Source: DATMBL01 sp050735975 (GTDB lineage Bacteria; Desulfobacterota; Binatia; UBA9968). From it: a DNA stretch of 20,302 nucleotides. Shown in pieces: positions 6,507 to 13,666 of the stretch; position 1 is the stretch's first letter, and each line of letters opens with the position of its first letter. The DNA is taken from the NCBI GenBank assembly GCA_050735975.1, contig JBOHVS010000200.1:1-20302 (forward strand). The letters run 5' to 3'. The notes beneath the pieces were generated by a model that was not told the origin of the DNA, ran no database searches, and saw only the letters and a program-made list of their open reading frames with translations. Position numbers and translations under genes: made by a program.

Positions 6507-7727
6507 TTGAAATCCCTAGCCCGGATTATTCATAGGAGTATACGCGCGAAATTGACTGAGACCCGCTACTCGCTCATCCGGTCAGAGATTCGACCCGTCC
6601 TCGTCGTGAGCCTTATTTCGGCGCTGCGACTGCTGGGCATCTTTCTCATGCTGCCGATTTTCAGCGCCTACGTCGTGCGCTATCCGGAGGCGACGATTCC
6701 CCTCGTGGGCGTTGCCTTCGGCATCTACGCTCTCAGCCAGTGCATCTTCCAGATACCGCTCGGTTGGGCCAGTGATCGCTGGGGGCGCCGGCCCGTGCTG
6801 GTACTCGGCCTTGCAATTTTTACTCTGGGCAGCCTGGCTTGCGCTCTCGCCGGTGATATTTATCAGCTTATCCTTGCTCGAGCCGTTCAAGGCAGCGGCG
6901 CCGTAGGCTCGGTCGCCCTCGCCGCTCTCGCCGACCTGACCCGCCCGACGGTCCGCACGCAGGCGTTTACGATAACGGGCATCGCTGTCGGCTCGGCGTT
7001 CATGATTGGTATTCTCGGCGGGCCGCTGCTTGCGGCGAGTATCGGCTTGAGCGGTCTCTTTTACGTTCTCGCCTCTCTGGCATTTTTTAGCACCGTGCTT
7101 GCCGCCCTCTCGTTTCCCCGCCGCCCCAAACCCGAACAGGAACACTCTCCCATCCACTTCGGTCCGATTCTGGCGCACGCCGGTCTCCGTCCTATTTTCA
7201 TCGCCGCCTTCGTTCTCTCCTTCGCGCTCAATTCATTTTTTTTCACCTATCCGCTAAGCTGGACCGATTTAGGCCTCGACAAGGGACAGCTTTGGAAGGT
7301 TTATCTCGTTATCTTCGTTCCCAGCGCGCTGCTCGTATTTCCCTATATACGTCACGTCGAAAAGCGAGGCCGGTTACGCTTGCCGACCTTCATCGGGTGG
7401 TTTACGGCCACGGCGGGTTACACGACCTATCTGTTCGGCGCCCAATATGATTTTATGCTCTATATTAGCGGCGCCGCCTTCTTTTTCGGCTACAGTCTGT
7501 TTCAACCTATTCTGCCGACGTTCTTAACCCAAAGAATTCCACCTGGCGGGCGAGGCACGGCGACCGGCGTTTACACGTTCTTTGGATTTATCGGTGCTTC
7601 GCTCGGCGGCATGTTGGCGGGCGCACTCATTCGGGTTTCCCCTTCGCTCCCGGAGCTTTTAGGAGTGGTACTTTTAGTTAGCTGGTACTTTTTGGGCCTG
7701 CCCGAGGCGCCTGATTCAGCCTCTTAG
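6507..7727 (+). CDS. MFS transporter, YajR-like
   Basis: This 406-residue, 12-helix major facilitator protein is in the inner membrane. It has motif A in the loop after helix 2 (GWASDRWGRRP, about residues 86-96), a GRAVQGSGA-like segment (ARAVQGSGAVGSVALAAL) in helix 4, and an early LRLLGIFLMLPIFS segment typical of YajR-type drug/H+ exporters. E. coli YajR carries an extra C-terminal YAM domain; this protein ends right after helix 12 and lacks it. The start is uncertain: TTG at 6507 has no ribosome site, while TTG at 6552 has AGGAG 13 bases upstream and leaves a short N terminus before helix 1. Exported substrate unknown. It converges on the DMT gene with a 33-bp gap. Confidence 0.87.
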   Translation: MKSLARIIHRSIRAKLTETRYSLIRSEIRPVLVVSLISALRLLGIFLMLPIFSAYVVRYPEATIPLVGVAFGIYALSQCIFQIPLGWASDRWGRRPVLVLGLAIFTLGSLACALAGDIYQLILARAVQGSGAVGSVALAALADLTRPTVRTQAFTITGIAVGSAFMIGILGGPLLAASIGLSGLFYVLASLAFFSTVLAALSFPRRPKPEQEHSPIHFGPILAHAGLRPIFIAAFVLSFALNSFFFTYPLSWTDLGLDKGQLWKVYLVIFVPSALLVFPYIRHVEKRGRLRLPTFIGWFTATAGYTTYLFGAQYDFMLYISGAAFFFGYSLFQPILPTFLTQRIPPGGRGTATGVYTFFGFIGASLGGMLAGALIRVSPSLPELLGVVLLVSWYFLGLPEAPDSAS

Positions 7728-7760
7728 TAAGGCAGGTTGAGGTCAGGCTGAACAACCCCT

Positions 7761-8624
7761 TCACTCTCGTCCGAAAGAGATCAGGAAAATCCCGGCGACC
7801 ACCAAAGCGGCTCCTAACGCTTTGCGCCAGGTTATAATTTCTATGCGCCTTGCCATCAAAGGCGTCAGGACCAGAACGAAAACGGCGTAGCTATTGATCA
7901 GAGGAGCGATAGTAGAAACTCGCTCCATGCTCAAGGCAAGATACATAAACAGGAATGACGCCCCGGTGAAAATTCCGGAAGCCACAAACCAACAAGCAGC
8001 GGCTCGCGCAGGCGGTGAAAACTTCACGCCCTGGAGATAACGAGTGAGAACGTAAATTTCCACGGTGGAGGTAAGAGCGGCAATAGCAGCAGCGAGAATC
8101 GGTTGACCGCCGCCGGCGAGCCCCCACCGAACCGTTACGTCCTTTGTAGCAAAGAGAAAAACGGCAGAAAACGGGTAGACAAGCTCCATCCTATTCCACA
8201 AACGTTGTTCACCAACCCACGAAACGATAATTAATCCGGCCACGATCAAGAACCCGCCGAAAAGAACCAAGCGGCCGGGCCGTTCGCCCAGTAGCGACAT
8301 CGCCAGCAACGTTGAAAACATTGGAGTCGTATTGACGATGGTGGACGTGATCGTGCTGCCCACGGTGCGGATGCCCCGAAACGTCAGAACCCGCGTGAGA
8401 CCTGGGACAAACAACCCGATCATTACAAAAACAAGATTTTCTGCTATGAATAAACTCGTCTCGGAATAGAGAACGAAATGAAAAGCGAATAGAAACACCG
8501 TGTTGACCGCCACGGTAATCCAGGCTCCCCAAGGGGTTAGAGCGCTGTGAAATCCACGTTGCGCCAGAAGACTTCCAGCCGCGAAGCAAAGCGACGTTAA
8601 AATTCCATATGCAATTGGCAACAT
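7761..8624 (-). CDS. DMT-superfamily transporter, EamA type
   Basis: This 287-residue inner-membrane protein has about ten hydrophobic segments arranged as two repeated halves of five helices, the EamA/RhaT pattern of the drug/metabolite transporter superfamily. Recognisable features are a conserved proline-glycine turn with basic residues in half 1 (VPGLTRVLTFRGIRTVGST), GERPGRLVLFGGFLIVAGLIIVSW at the end of half 1, and LTPLMARRIEIITWRKALGAALVVAGIFLI at the end of half 2. Members export amino acids or other metabolites; the substrate cannot be predicted here. ATG at 8624 has AAGGA about 14 bases upstream. It is divergent from mutY with an 81-bp shared upstream gap. Confidence 0.87.
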   Translation of the reverse strand: MLPIAYGILTSLCFAAGSLLAQRGFHSALTPWGAWITVAVNTVFLFAFHFVLYSETSLFIAENLVFVMIGLFVPGLTRVLTFRGIRTVGSTITSTIVNTTPMFSTLLAMSLLGERPGRLVLFGGFLIVAGLIIVSWVGEQRLWNRMELVYPFSAVFLFATKDVTVRWGLAGGGQPILAAAIAALTSTVEIYVLTRYLQGVKFSPPARAAACWFVASGIFTGASFLFMYLALSMERVSTIAPLINSYAVFVLVLTPLMARRIEIITWRKALGAALVVAGIFLISFGRE

Positions 8625-8705
8625 AGCTGTGTCTGAGTTTCCTTACGCGGCGTTTTCATTTAGAGTAGGCGTCGTTTATAACCGAAATCTCCTTAGACTT
8701 CATTG

Positions 8706-9767
8706 ATGTCCGCGAGAAATATTTCCCACGCCCGGCGCCGGCTGCTCCGGTGGTACGACAAGAACCGACGGGATCTCCCCTGGCGTCAAACGGCGGATCC
8801 ATACGCGATCTGGATTGCCGAGACCATGCTTCAGCAGACCCAGGTAAAGACGGTTCTCCCTTACTACGAGCGCTTTATGAAAACCTTGCCGACCGTTGTC
8901 GCGCTCCAACGAGCCACTCTGCGCAAGGTTTTGGCATTGTGGTCGGGGCTGGGTTACTACCGGCGCGCTGAGAGTTTGATGAGAGCGGCGAGGGAGATCG
9001 CTCGTAAGCACGGCGGCGAGATTCCAGCGAGCTATGACAGCCTGCGGTCTCTGCCGGGCATTGGCGATTACACGGCGAGCGCCCTAATGAGCATCGCGTT
9101 CGGGCATCCATTTCCGGCGCTCGACGGGAATGTGCGCCGAGTTCTGCATCGCTTCTTCGGTGCAGCAACAGAGATAGAGCTTCGCCGAGCGGGCCGGCGA
9201 TTCCTTTCGCGCGCAAAACCCGGTGACTTTAATCAGGCTTTGATGGAATTGGGCGCAACGATATGTATTTCGCGGAATCCTAGTTGCCTACGATGCCCGA
9301 TCGCGCCCGATTGCGTTGGCCGAGCCTCGCTTTTGCGCCCTCCTCCATTGCGCAAGCGCCGGATCCCGGTTCGAGACATCGATTGGCCCCTCGCGCTTGT
9401 TTGCCGCGACGGGAAAGTTCTGCTGCGGCAGCGAGCGGCTCAGGGCATCCTCCCAGGGCTCTGGGAGCTCCCGGGAGGCGAAAGGCCGAGAGGCGAAAGC
9501 TTTATCGCGCTGTTGTCGCGCCATTTACGCGAGTTAAACGGCGCCGTCAAACCGGAATATCGCATCGGCGCGTTTCGGCACAGCATAACAAATCGAAGGA
9601 TTTCTTCGTCCGTGTTCGTGTTTTCCGTCGTGCCCGGAGCGACACTGCGGCTGCCGAATCGGCAATGGCGCTGGTTCACTCCGTCCGCTCTCGACCGACA
9701 TCCCATCTCGGCTATGACACGCAAAGCGATTAGCCGGTTACAAGCCCATGACAAAAGTTCTAGTTAA
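8706..9767 (+). CDS. mutY: A/G-specific adenine DNA glycosylase MutY
   Basis: The 353-residue protein removes adenine mispaired with 8-oxoguanine in base excision repair. The HhH-GPD fold is clear: catalytic E39 in AETMLQQTQV, helix-hairpin-helix LPGIGDYTA at 116-124, catalytic D140 in ALDGNVRRVL, and a [4Fe-4S] loop with C187, C194, C197 and C203 (spacing 6-2-5). A C-terminal NUDIX-like domain (about 220-345), used by MutY to recognise 8-oxoG, follows with GLWELPGGE. ATG at 8706 is preferred over TTG at 8703; there is no good ribosome site, but a TATAAC at 8677-8682 could be a -10 element. Its 3' end overlaps mtgA by 20 bases, so the two are coupled. Confidence 0.95.
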   Translation: MSARNISHARRRLLRWYDKNRRDLPWRQTADPYAIWIAETMLQQTQVKTVLPYYERFMKTLPTVVALQRATLRKVLALWSGLGYYRRAESLMRAAREIARKHGGEIPASYDSLRSLPGIGDYTASALMSIAFGHPFPALDGNVRRVLHRFFGAATEIELRRAGRRFLSRAKPGDFNQALMELGATICISRNPSCLRCPIAPDCVGRASLLRPPPLRKRRIPVRDIDWPLALVCRDGKVLLRQRAAQGILPGLWELPGGERPRGESFIALLSRHLRELNGAVKPEYRIGAFRHSITNRRISSSVFVFSVVPGATLRLPNRQWRWFTPSALDRHPISAMTRKAISRLQAHDKSSS

Positions 9768-10527
9768 AAGTCTTCTGCTCACTTTTGTCGTTGGTTGGCT
9801 TGTTTATTTTTACTATACGCTCCCCGATGTCTCCATCCTCACAAAGAAAAACCCGGCGACGACGGCCCTGATCGAACTACGAGACAGAGAATATCGCGAG
9901 CGCAAAATAAGAGTATCACGGCAACAGATCTGGCTTGCCTATGGCGCCATTTCGGAACATTTGAAGAAGGCCGTGATCCTCAGCGAAGACAGCGCGTTTT
10001 TCAGCCACAAAGGCGTGGATCTGGCTGAGTTAAAAGAAGCGCTCGAACAAGATTGGGAAACCATGAGCTTCAAGCGTGGCGGCAGCACCATTACGATGCA
10101 GCTGGCGAAGAATCTCTATCTCAGCCCTTCCAAGAATCCGCTGCGCAAACTAAAGGAAATCATCATCGCTTGGCGGCTGGAACGGACGCTGACAAAACGA
10201 AGGATCTTCGAGCTTTATCTGAACATCGTAGAGTGCGGACGGCATATTTACGGGGTCGAAGCGGCTTCGCGCCATTACTTCGGCAAATCGGCCGCTAATC
10301 TCAACGAACTCGAGGCCGCCACCCTGGCAGCGTTGCTTCCCAACCCACGGAATTCTCGGGACAAGAGCGTTGCGTACCGTCGGAACCTCATCCTCGGACG
10401 CATGTCCAAGGTGGGCTATATTACGGAAGCCGAATACGATCGCTTGAAGCAAACGCCGTTGTTTCAGAAAACCGAAGCATTTACACCGCCTTCACATGAG
10501 ATAACAGCCAAATCAGCGGCTTTCTAA
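9748..10527 (+). CDS. mtgA: Monofunctional biosynthetic peptidoglycan transglycosylase
   Basis: This 259-residue protein polymerises lipid II into glycan strands without a transpeptidase domain (glycosyltransferase family 51). Residues about 6-23 form a single membrane anchor, placing the catalytic domain in the periplasm. The family motifs are all present: EDSAFFSHKG with catalytic E80, RGGSTITMQLAKNLYL, RKLKEIIIAWRLERTLTKRRIFELYLN, GxxxYGVEAASRHYFGK, and LNELEAATLAALLPNPR. Length is close to the usual 230-260. ATG at 9748 lies within the end of mutY, so translation is probably coupled. Presence suggests a Gram-negative-type envelope. A weak GGAATTTTTTCCC structure follows the stop but is not a convincing terminator. 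Confidence 0.95.
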   Translation: MTKVLVKSLLLTFVVGWLVYFYYTLPDVSILTKKNPATTALIELRDREYRERKIRVSRQQIWLAYGAISEHLKKAVILSEDSAFFSHKGVDLAELKEALEQDWETMSFKRGGSTITMQLAKNLYLSPSKNPLRKLKEIIIAWRLERTLTKRRIFELYLNIVECGRHIYGVEAASRHYFGKSAANLNELEAATLAALLPNPRNSRDKSVAYRRNLILGRMSKVGYITEAEYDRLKQTPLFQKTEAFTPPSHEITAKSAAF

Positions 10528-10605
10528 TCCTCTTCTCGGAATTTTTTCCCGTTTGAGTGAATCTTTTTAAGGACGCTTTACGTCTAACAGAGGAAAGGAG
10601 CCGAC

Positions 10606-10815
10606 ATGGAAAAACCCCACACGAGTCGAATCGAAACCACTCTCGGAGAACTCATTGCGGCTGCCAGCGAAGTGGCCTTTGAATACTCAGATAATGACAA
10701 AGAGGCATACCGGATGGCTCGGCTTGCCTTGATTGAGATCTTAAAAAATGCTTCACGTCCTACGGATAGGGACGCAGACATTGAAGGAGCTTCCAAGATT
10801 AGCTACCTCCATTAA
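10606..10815 (+). CDS. Small hypothetical protein, 69 residues
   Basis: I do not recognise this protein. It is acidic and predicted mainly helical from composition (LGELIAAASEVAFEYS, EAYRMARLALIEILKNA), with no membrane segment, signal peptide or cysteine pair. The case for a real gene is a strong ribosome site, GAGGAAAGGAG at 10590-10600, six bases before ATG, and a protein-like composition. It lies 78 bases after mtgA on the same strand and may be read through from it. A 12-base upstream motif, ACGTCTAACAGA (10580-10591), nearly recurs before the next small gene (11517-11528). Confidence 0.65.
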   Translation: MEKPHTSRIETTLGELIAAASEVAFEYSDNDKEAYRMARLALIEILKNASRPTDRDADIEGASKISYLH

Positions 10816-10943
10816 ACCGCCCGAAATTCTTAGATACTGCCTTAAATCTAGCAGCTACCATTTGTTGTTCCACACGATCGAAGTAGGTCTGCGAATCCAA
10901 GGACCTGCTTCGATCCGCCAACCATAACCAAAGGCCCGGGCTT

Positions 10944-11014
10944 AGGCTAAGGTTCAGCTTGACTTTCGAACTTCGAACCTTCCTCAAACTTGATCTGAAC
11001 CTTAACCTTAGCCT
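10944..11014. repeat. Imperfect inverted repeat
   Basis: AGGCTAAGGTTCAG (10944-10957) is answered by CTGAACCTTAACCTTAGCCT (10995-11014), which contains the reverse complement split by an extra six-base AACCTT unit. A tandem TTCGAAC/TTCGAAC lies in the loop. It ends at the stop of the sigma-54-activator relic on the minus strand and follows the small gene ending at 10815 on the plus strand. A terminator role is possible but there is no T run. Confidence 0.45.
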
Positions 11015-11253
11015 CAACCGGTCCTCTGACTACCTGCTCTTTTAATCCCGAGCTTCTCCATTCGCGAGCGTAGGGTGCTTGGATTGATGCCGAGCAGCGT
11101 TGCCGCGCCTTTGTTGCCGTGAATCATCCAATTGGTTTCGCTCAAAGTGCGCATTATGTGATTGCGCTCGACGTTCTCCAGAGTTTCCACTGTCGCATCC
11201 CGGGCACGACCTCGGAGCGCACCATCGACCGGTCGATTTGCACGATTGGGCCA
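11014..11253 (-). pseudogene. Relic of a sigma-54-dependent activator: C-terminal Fis-type helix-turn-helix
   Basis: On the minus strand an open frame ending at TGA 11014-11016 encodes VETLENVERNHIMRTL, then GNKGAATLLGINPS and TLRSRMEKLGI. This is the conserved C-terminal DNA-binding region of NtrC/FhlA-type enhancer-binding proteins. The frame closes at a stop (11254-11256) only about 25 residues upstream of the match, and no AAA+ domain (GAFTGA, Walker motifs) precedes it. So only the DNA-binding tail survives. The upstream DNA runs into a low-complexity tract, suggesting deletion. It could be a short expressed HTH protein, but no start codon or ribosome site is evident. Confidence 0.65.
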
Positions 11254-11382
11254 TTACCGACTCACGGTTAACGCCGCTCTCGGAACGAAAGTACTGACAA
11301 AACCGGACCTGCCAACAGATGACCGATCTGGTCTATCACTACGCAGGATCGGTCGCGCAAACTCCCGCATTTGAGCCAATTG

Positions 11383-11500
11383 ACTCTCTGTCTCACTCCC
11401 CGTGTCTCCCTGTCTCCCATCTCTGTCTCTTTCTCTGCCTCAATCCCTTTCTCTGTCTCTATCTCTGTCTGCTCCCCTATTTTTCAGCCTCTGCATCTTC
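11383..11500. repeat. Pyrimidine-rich low-complexity tract (CTCTGTCTC units)
   Basis: About 100 bases on the plus strand are almost all C and T with periodic G, built from repeated CTCTGTCTC and CTCCCTGTCTCCC-like units. It encodes nothing plausible. It is part of the 750-bp stretch 10816-11565 without an intact gene, which otherwise holds the inverted repeat and the activator relic. Confidence 0.75.
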
Positions 11501-11565
11501 TATTTCGCCCCGCGTAACGTCTAATAGACAACGGCTTTCACATGGAGAGCCTAAGGAGGACGTTC

Positions 11566-11769
11566 ATGAATGCCTGGGAGTCGATTTTTAGGCAGAGTCC
11601 CGTCAATCAAGGTTATTACGACGAGGGCAAGCTACCGCAGCAAAAGTGGGACTGGCCTAGAGGAACATGGTTTCAGGCCCGGCTCGATTACGTGCGCGAA
11701 CATCGATCCGGCTGGCAGCTGAAAACCAGCGGGAAATTGGGAAAAAGCCATGACCTGCCAGAGATGTAA
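11566..11769 (+). CDS. Small hypothetical protein, 67 residues
   Basis: I do not recognise this protein. It is basic and rich in aromatic residues (WDWPRGTWFQARLDYVREH, GWQLKTSGKLG), with no membrane segment or signal peptide. ATG at 11566 is chosen over the in-frame ATG at 11542 because AAGGAGGA (11553-11560) stands five bases before it, a near-perfect ribosome site. It is followed 119 bases later by another small gene on the same strand. The same ACGTCTAAYAGA motif that precedes the 10606 gene is found at 11517-11528. The function is unknown; gene reality rests on the ribosome site and composition. Confidence 0.6.
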   Translation: MNAWESIFRQSPVNQGYYDEGKLPQQKWDWPRGTWFQARLDYVREHRSGWQLKTSGKLGKSHDLPEM

Positions 11770-11888
11770 CTCGATCAGTGTGGAGCGGGCTGCTTCGCCG
11801 AAGGAAGCGCCAGTCGCGGCGGTTGAAACCTTTTAATATCTCTGCGGCTCTAATCGGGAAAACACTGACTCTGTTTTGGGGGCAAGCG

Positions 11889-12134
11889 ATGAAACACGCT
11901 CGGAACACTCGGAGAAAAACCAACGACAATCGTATCAGGACCAACTTCTGGGGATTGATTGAAGAGCTCTCTAACTTGACCGCGGACGACAACCTGGTCG
12001 TAGCCGCCGTGAGGAGCATCTTCGCTACTCACACTGTTCGGATGGGGCCCTCTCTCGCTCCGGTCCGACTGGCAAGCGCCGATTGGCCCGCCAGACTCAA
12101 GCAACAGCGTCCGCATAGGCAACGAGGTCGCTAA
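11889..12134 (+). CDS. Small hypothetical protein, 81 residues
   Basis: I cannot name this protein. It has a basic N terminus (MKHARNTRRK), a central helical core (NFWGLIEELSNLTADDNLVVAAVRSIFAT) that looks like conserved protein sequence, then a short TVRMG...LAPVRL segment and a basic tail. No membrane segment or cysteines. ATG at 11889 is preferred over the longer GTG frame from 11778, since GGGGGC lies just before it and the extra N terminus is an arginine-rich, protein-unlike stretch. Third in a row of small same-strand genes; a hairpin at 12181-12209 may end the transcript. Confidence 0.5.
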   Translation: MKHARNTRRKTNDNRIRTNFWGLIEELSNLTADDNLVVAAVRSIFATHTVRMGPSLAPVRLASADWPARLKQQRPHRQRGR

Positions 12135-12180
12135 ATCCGAAAACGCTCGCGCCCCGGCCGAGAAGCCGAACATCCGAAAT

Positions 12181-12215
12181 AGGACGGCTTTGAACATAAA
12201 GACCGTCCTTTCCTT
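12181..12215 (+). terminator. Possible rho-independent terminator after the small genes
   Basis: AGGACGG (12181-12187) and CCGTCCT (12203-12209) form a perfect 7-bp stem with a 15-base loop, followed by the pyrimidine-rich TTCCTTTCT. The T run is interrupted, so it is a moderate candidate. The rest of the 302-bp gap 12135-12436 shows no gene and no other structure I can support. Confidence 0.4.
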
Positions 12216-12436
12216 TCTATACCCAACTGGCCTACATTAGCTATTCCGGACGAGCGGCCCGGCTTTGCTTGAGCTGAAACACTTTCAATAATGCGGGCTA
12301 AGTTTCTGCAGCGCATCCTTTCTCATCGTTTCGGTATCTAAATCGCAAGAACAGCGCGGGCCACCCCTTTCGGTTATGCCCCAAATCTGTGAAACTTTTA
12401 TTGTAGCCATGCGTTTAAGGACGGGAGAGAGCTAAA

Positions 12437-13549
12437 ATGAAAGCGATAGCTGTTGCGCCGAGGAAAAAAGCAGTCGGAATTATCGATCAGCCGGAAGCCA
12501 AGATCTCCTCGCCGGGCCAGGTGAAGCTGCGGATGTTGGAGGCCGGGGTCTGCGGCACGGACAGGGAGATTTGCGCCTTTGAGTACGGCACTCCACCTCC
12601 TGGCTCCGAAAATCTGGTGATCGGACACGAGTCGCTCGGCGAAGTTGTCGAAGTTGGCCCGAAGGTCTCCCGGGTAAAAATCGGCGATCTCGTTGTCCCC
12701 ATGGTGCGACGCCCCTGCCCTCACGACCATTGTACAGCCTGCCGTTCGGATCGTCAGGACTTTTGCTTCACAGGAGATTTCACCGAGCGAGGCATCAAAG
12801 AACAGCACGGCTTCATGGCTCAGTTCGTTGTAGACGATGAAAAATACATGAACCCGGTCCCCGAGGAGCTGCGCGACGTAGCGGTCCTCGTGGAGCCGCT
12901 AACGATCGCGGAAAAAGGCCTAGCGCAGGTCTGGCAGGTTCAGCAGCGCCTCCCCTGGGGCTGTCCCATTGTTCCAGGCAAAGCTCAGGCCCACTGCCAC
13001 CGCGCCATCGTGCTTGGTGCCGGGCCTGTAGGGTTACTCGGCGCCATGGCGCTCGTGAACTCCGATTTCGATACCTATGTCTACTCCCGCGAAACCACGC
13101 CTAACCCGAAGTCGATTCTTCTCGAGTCTATCGGCGCCAAATATATCTCCTCCGAAAGCGTCACCGTGGAAGCGCTTCCGAAAATCATCGGTAATATCGA
13201 TCTCGTCTACGAAGCCACTGGCGCCTCTAGCCTTTCCTTCGCGGTGATGAAAGCGCTGGGCACCAACGGAATCTTCATCTTTACGGGAGTCCCCGGCAGA
13301 AAGGGCCCTGTTGAGGTCGACACCGACCTTATAATGAGAAATCTGGTTTTGAAGAACCAAATTGTCTTTGGCACCGTGAATGCCGGGCGCGACTCCTTCG
13401 AGAATTCGATCCGCGACGTCGGCACATTCTATAAACGCTGGCCCGATGCTTTGCGGTCACTCATTACCGGCCGCTTCCCTATGGAGGAGTACCGGGATCT
13501 ACTCTTGCGTCGAAGTGGCGGCATTAAGAATGTAATCAAGCTTAACTGA
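12437..13549 (+). CDS. Zinc-dependent medium-chain dehydrogenase, glucose 1-dehydrogenase type
   Basis: This 370-residue NAD(P)-dependent, cytosolic medium-chain dehydrogenase most resembles archaeal-type glucose/aldose 1-dehydrogenases. The catalytic-zinc side shows C39 in GVCGTD, H64-E65 in GHES and E153 in LVEPLTIAEK. A structural-zinc lobe has C94, C99, C102 and C110 (CPHDHCTACRSDRQDFC). The Rossmann motif GAGPVG is at 194-199. The LVEPLTIAEKG segment and the C-terminal tail (RNLVLKNQIVFGTVNAG) fit the glucose-dehydrogenase subgroup better than alcohol dehydrogenases; the substrate could be another sugar or polyol. ATG at 12437 follows a GGGAGAG site. The TGA stop is the first three bases of the multi-hairpin repeat. 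No operon partner. Confidence 0.88.
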   Translation: MKAIAVAPRKKAVGIIDQPEAKISSPGQVKLRMLEAGVCGTDREICAFEYGTPPPGSENLVIGHESLGEVVEVGPKVSRVKIGDLVVPMVRRPCPHDHCTACRSDRQDFCFTGDFTERGIKEQHGFMAQFVVDDEKYMNPVPEELRDVAVLVEPLTIAEKGLAQVWQVQQRLPWGCPIVPGKAQAHCHRAIVLGAGPVGLLGAMALVNSDFDTYVYSRETTPNPKSILLESIGAKYISSESVTVEALPKIIGNIDLVYEATGASSLSFAVMKALGTNGIFIFTGVPGRKGPVEVDTDLIMRNLVLKNQIVFGTVNAGRDSFENSIRDVGTFYKRWPDALRSLITGRFPMEEYRDLLLRRSGGIKNVIKLN

Positions 13550-13661
13550 CTCACTCCCAGTTTCAAGCTGGGAGGTTCGCCCCGGTCGGCTAAAAGCCGA
13601 CGATAACCTACCACCCTCCACCCACGATCAGTGAGTCACCCTGAGCATGAGCGAAGGGTCT
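13544..13661. repeat. Multi-hairpin repeat, copy 2 (convergent gap)
   Basis: This second copy of the 1256-1374 element is about 96% identical. The outer stem is TGACTCACT (13547-13555) with AGTGAGTCA (13630-13638); hairpin 1 is at 13556-13572 and hairpin 2 at 13585-13601. In hairpin 1 a C-to-T change turns a G-C pair into a G-U pair, which keeps the RNA stem. It sits exactly between the dehydrogenase (its stop is inside the repeat) and the diguanylate cyclase stop at 13667, six bases away, so it is the whole intergenic region of this convergent pair. Confidence 0.8.
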
Positions 13662-13666
13662 ATAAC

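Noticed and set aside
7728..7760. GGTTG...CAACC in the MFS-DMT convergent gap as a terminator
   Set aside because: The stem is only 5 bp with a 13-base loop and no T run.
11162..11374. Plus-strand 70-residue frame over the activator relic
   Set aside because: The other strand carries a recognisable Fis-type helix-turn-helix; this frame has no ribosome site.
11778..11888. Longer GTG start for the 81-residue small protein
   Set aside because: The added N terminus is arginine-rich and unlike the rest, and ATG at 11889 has a better ribosome site.
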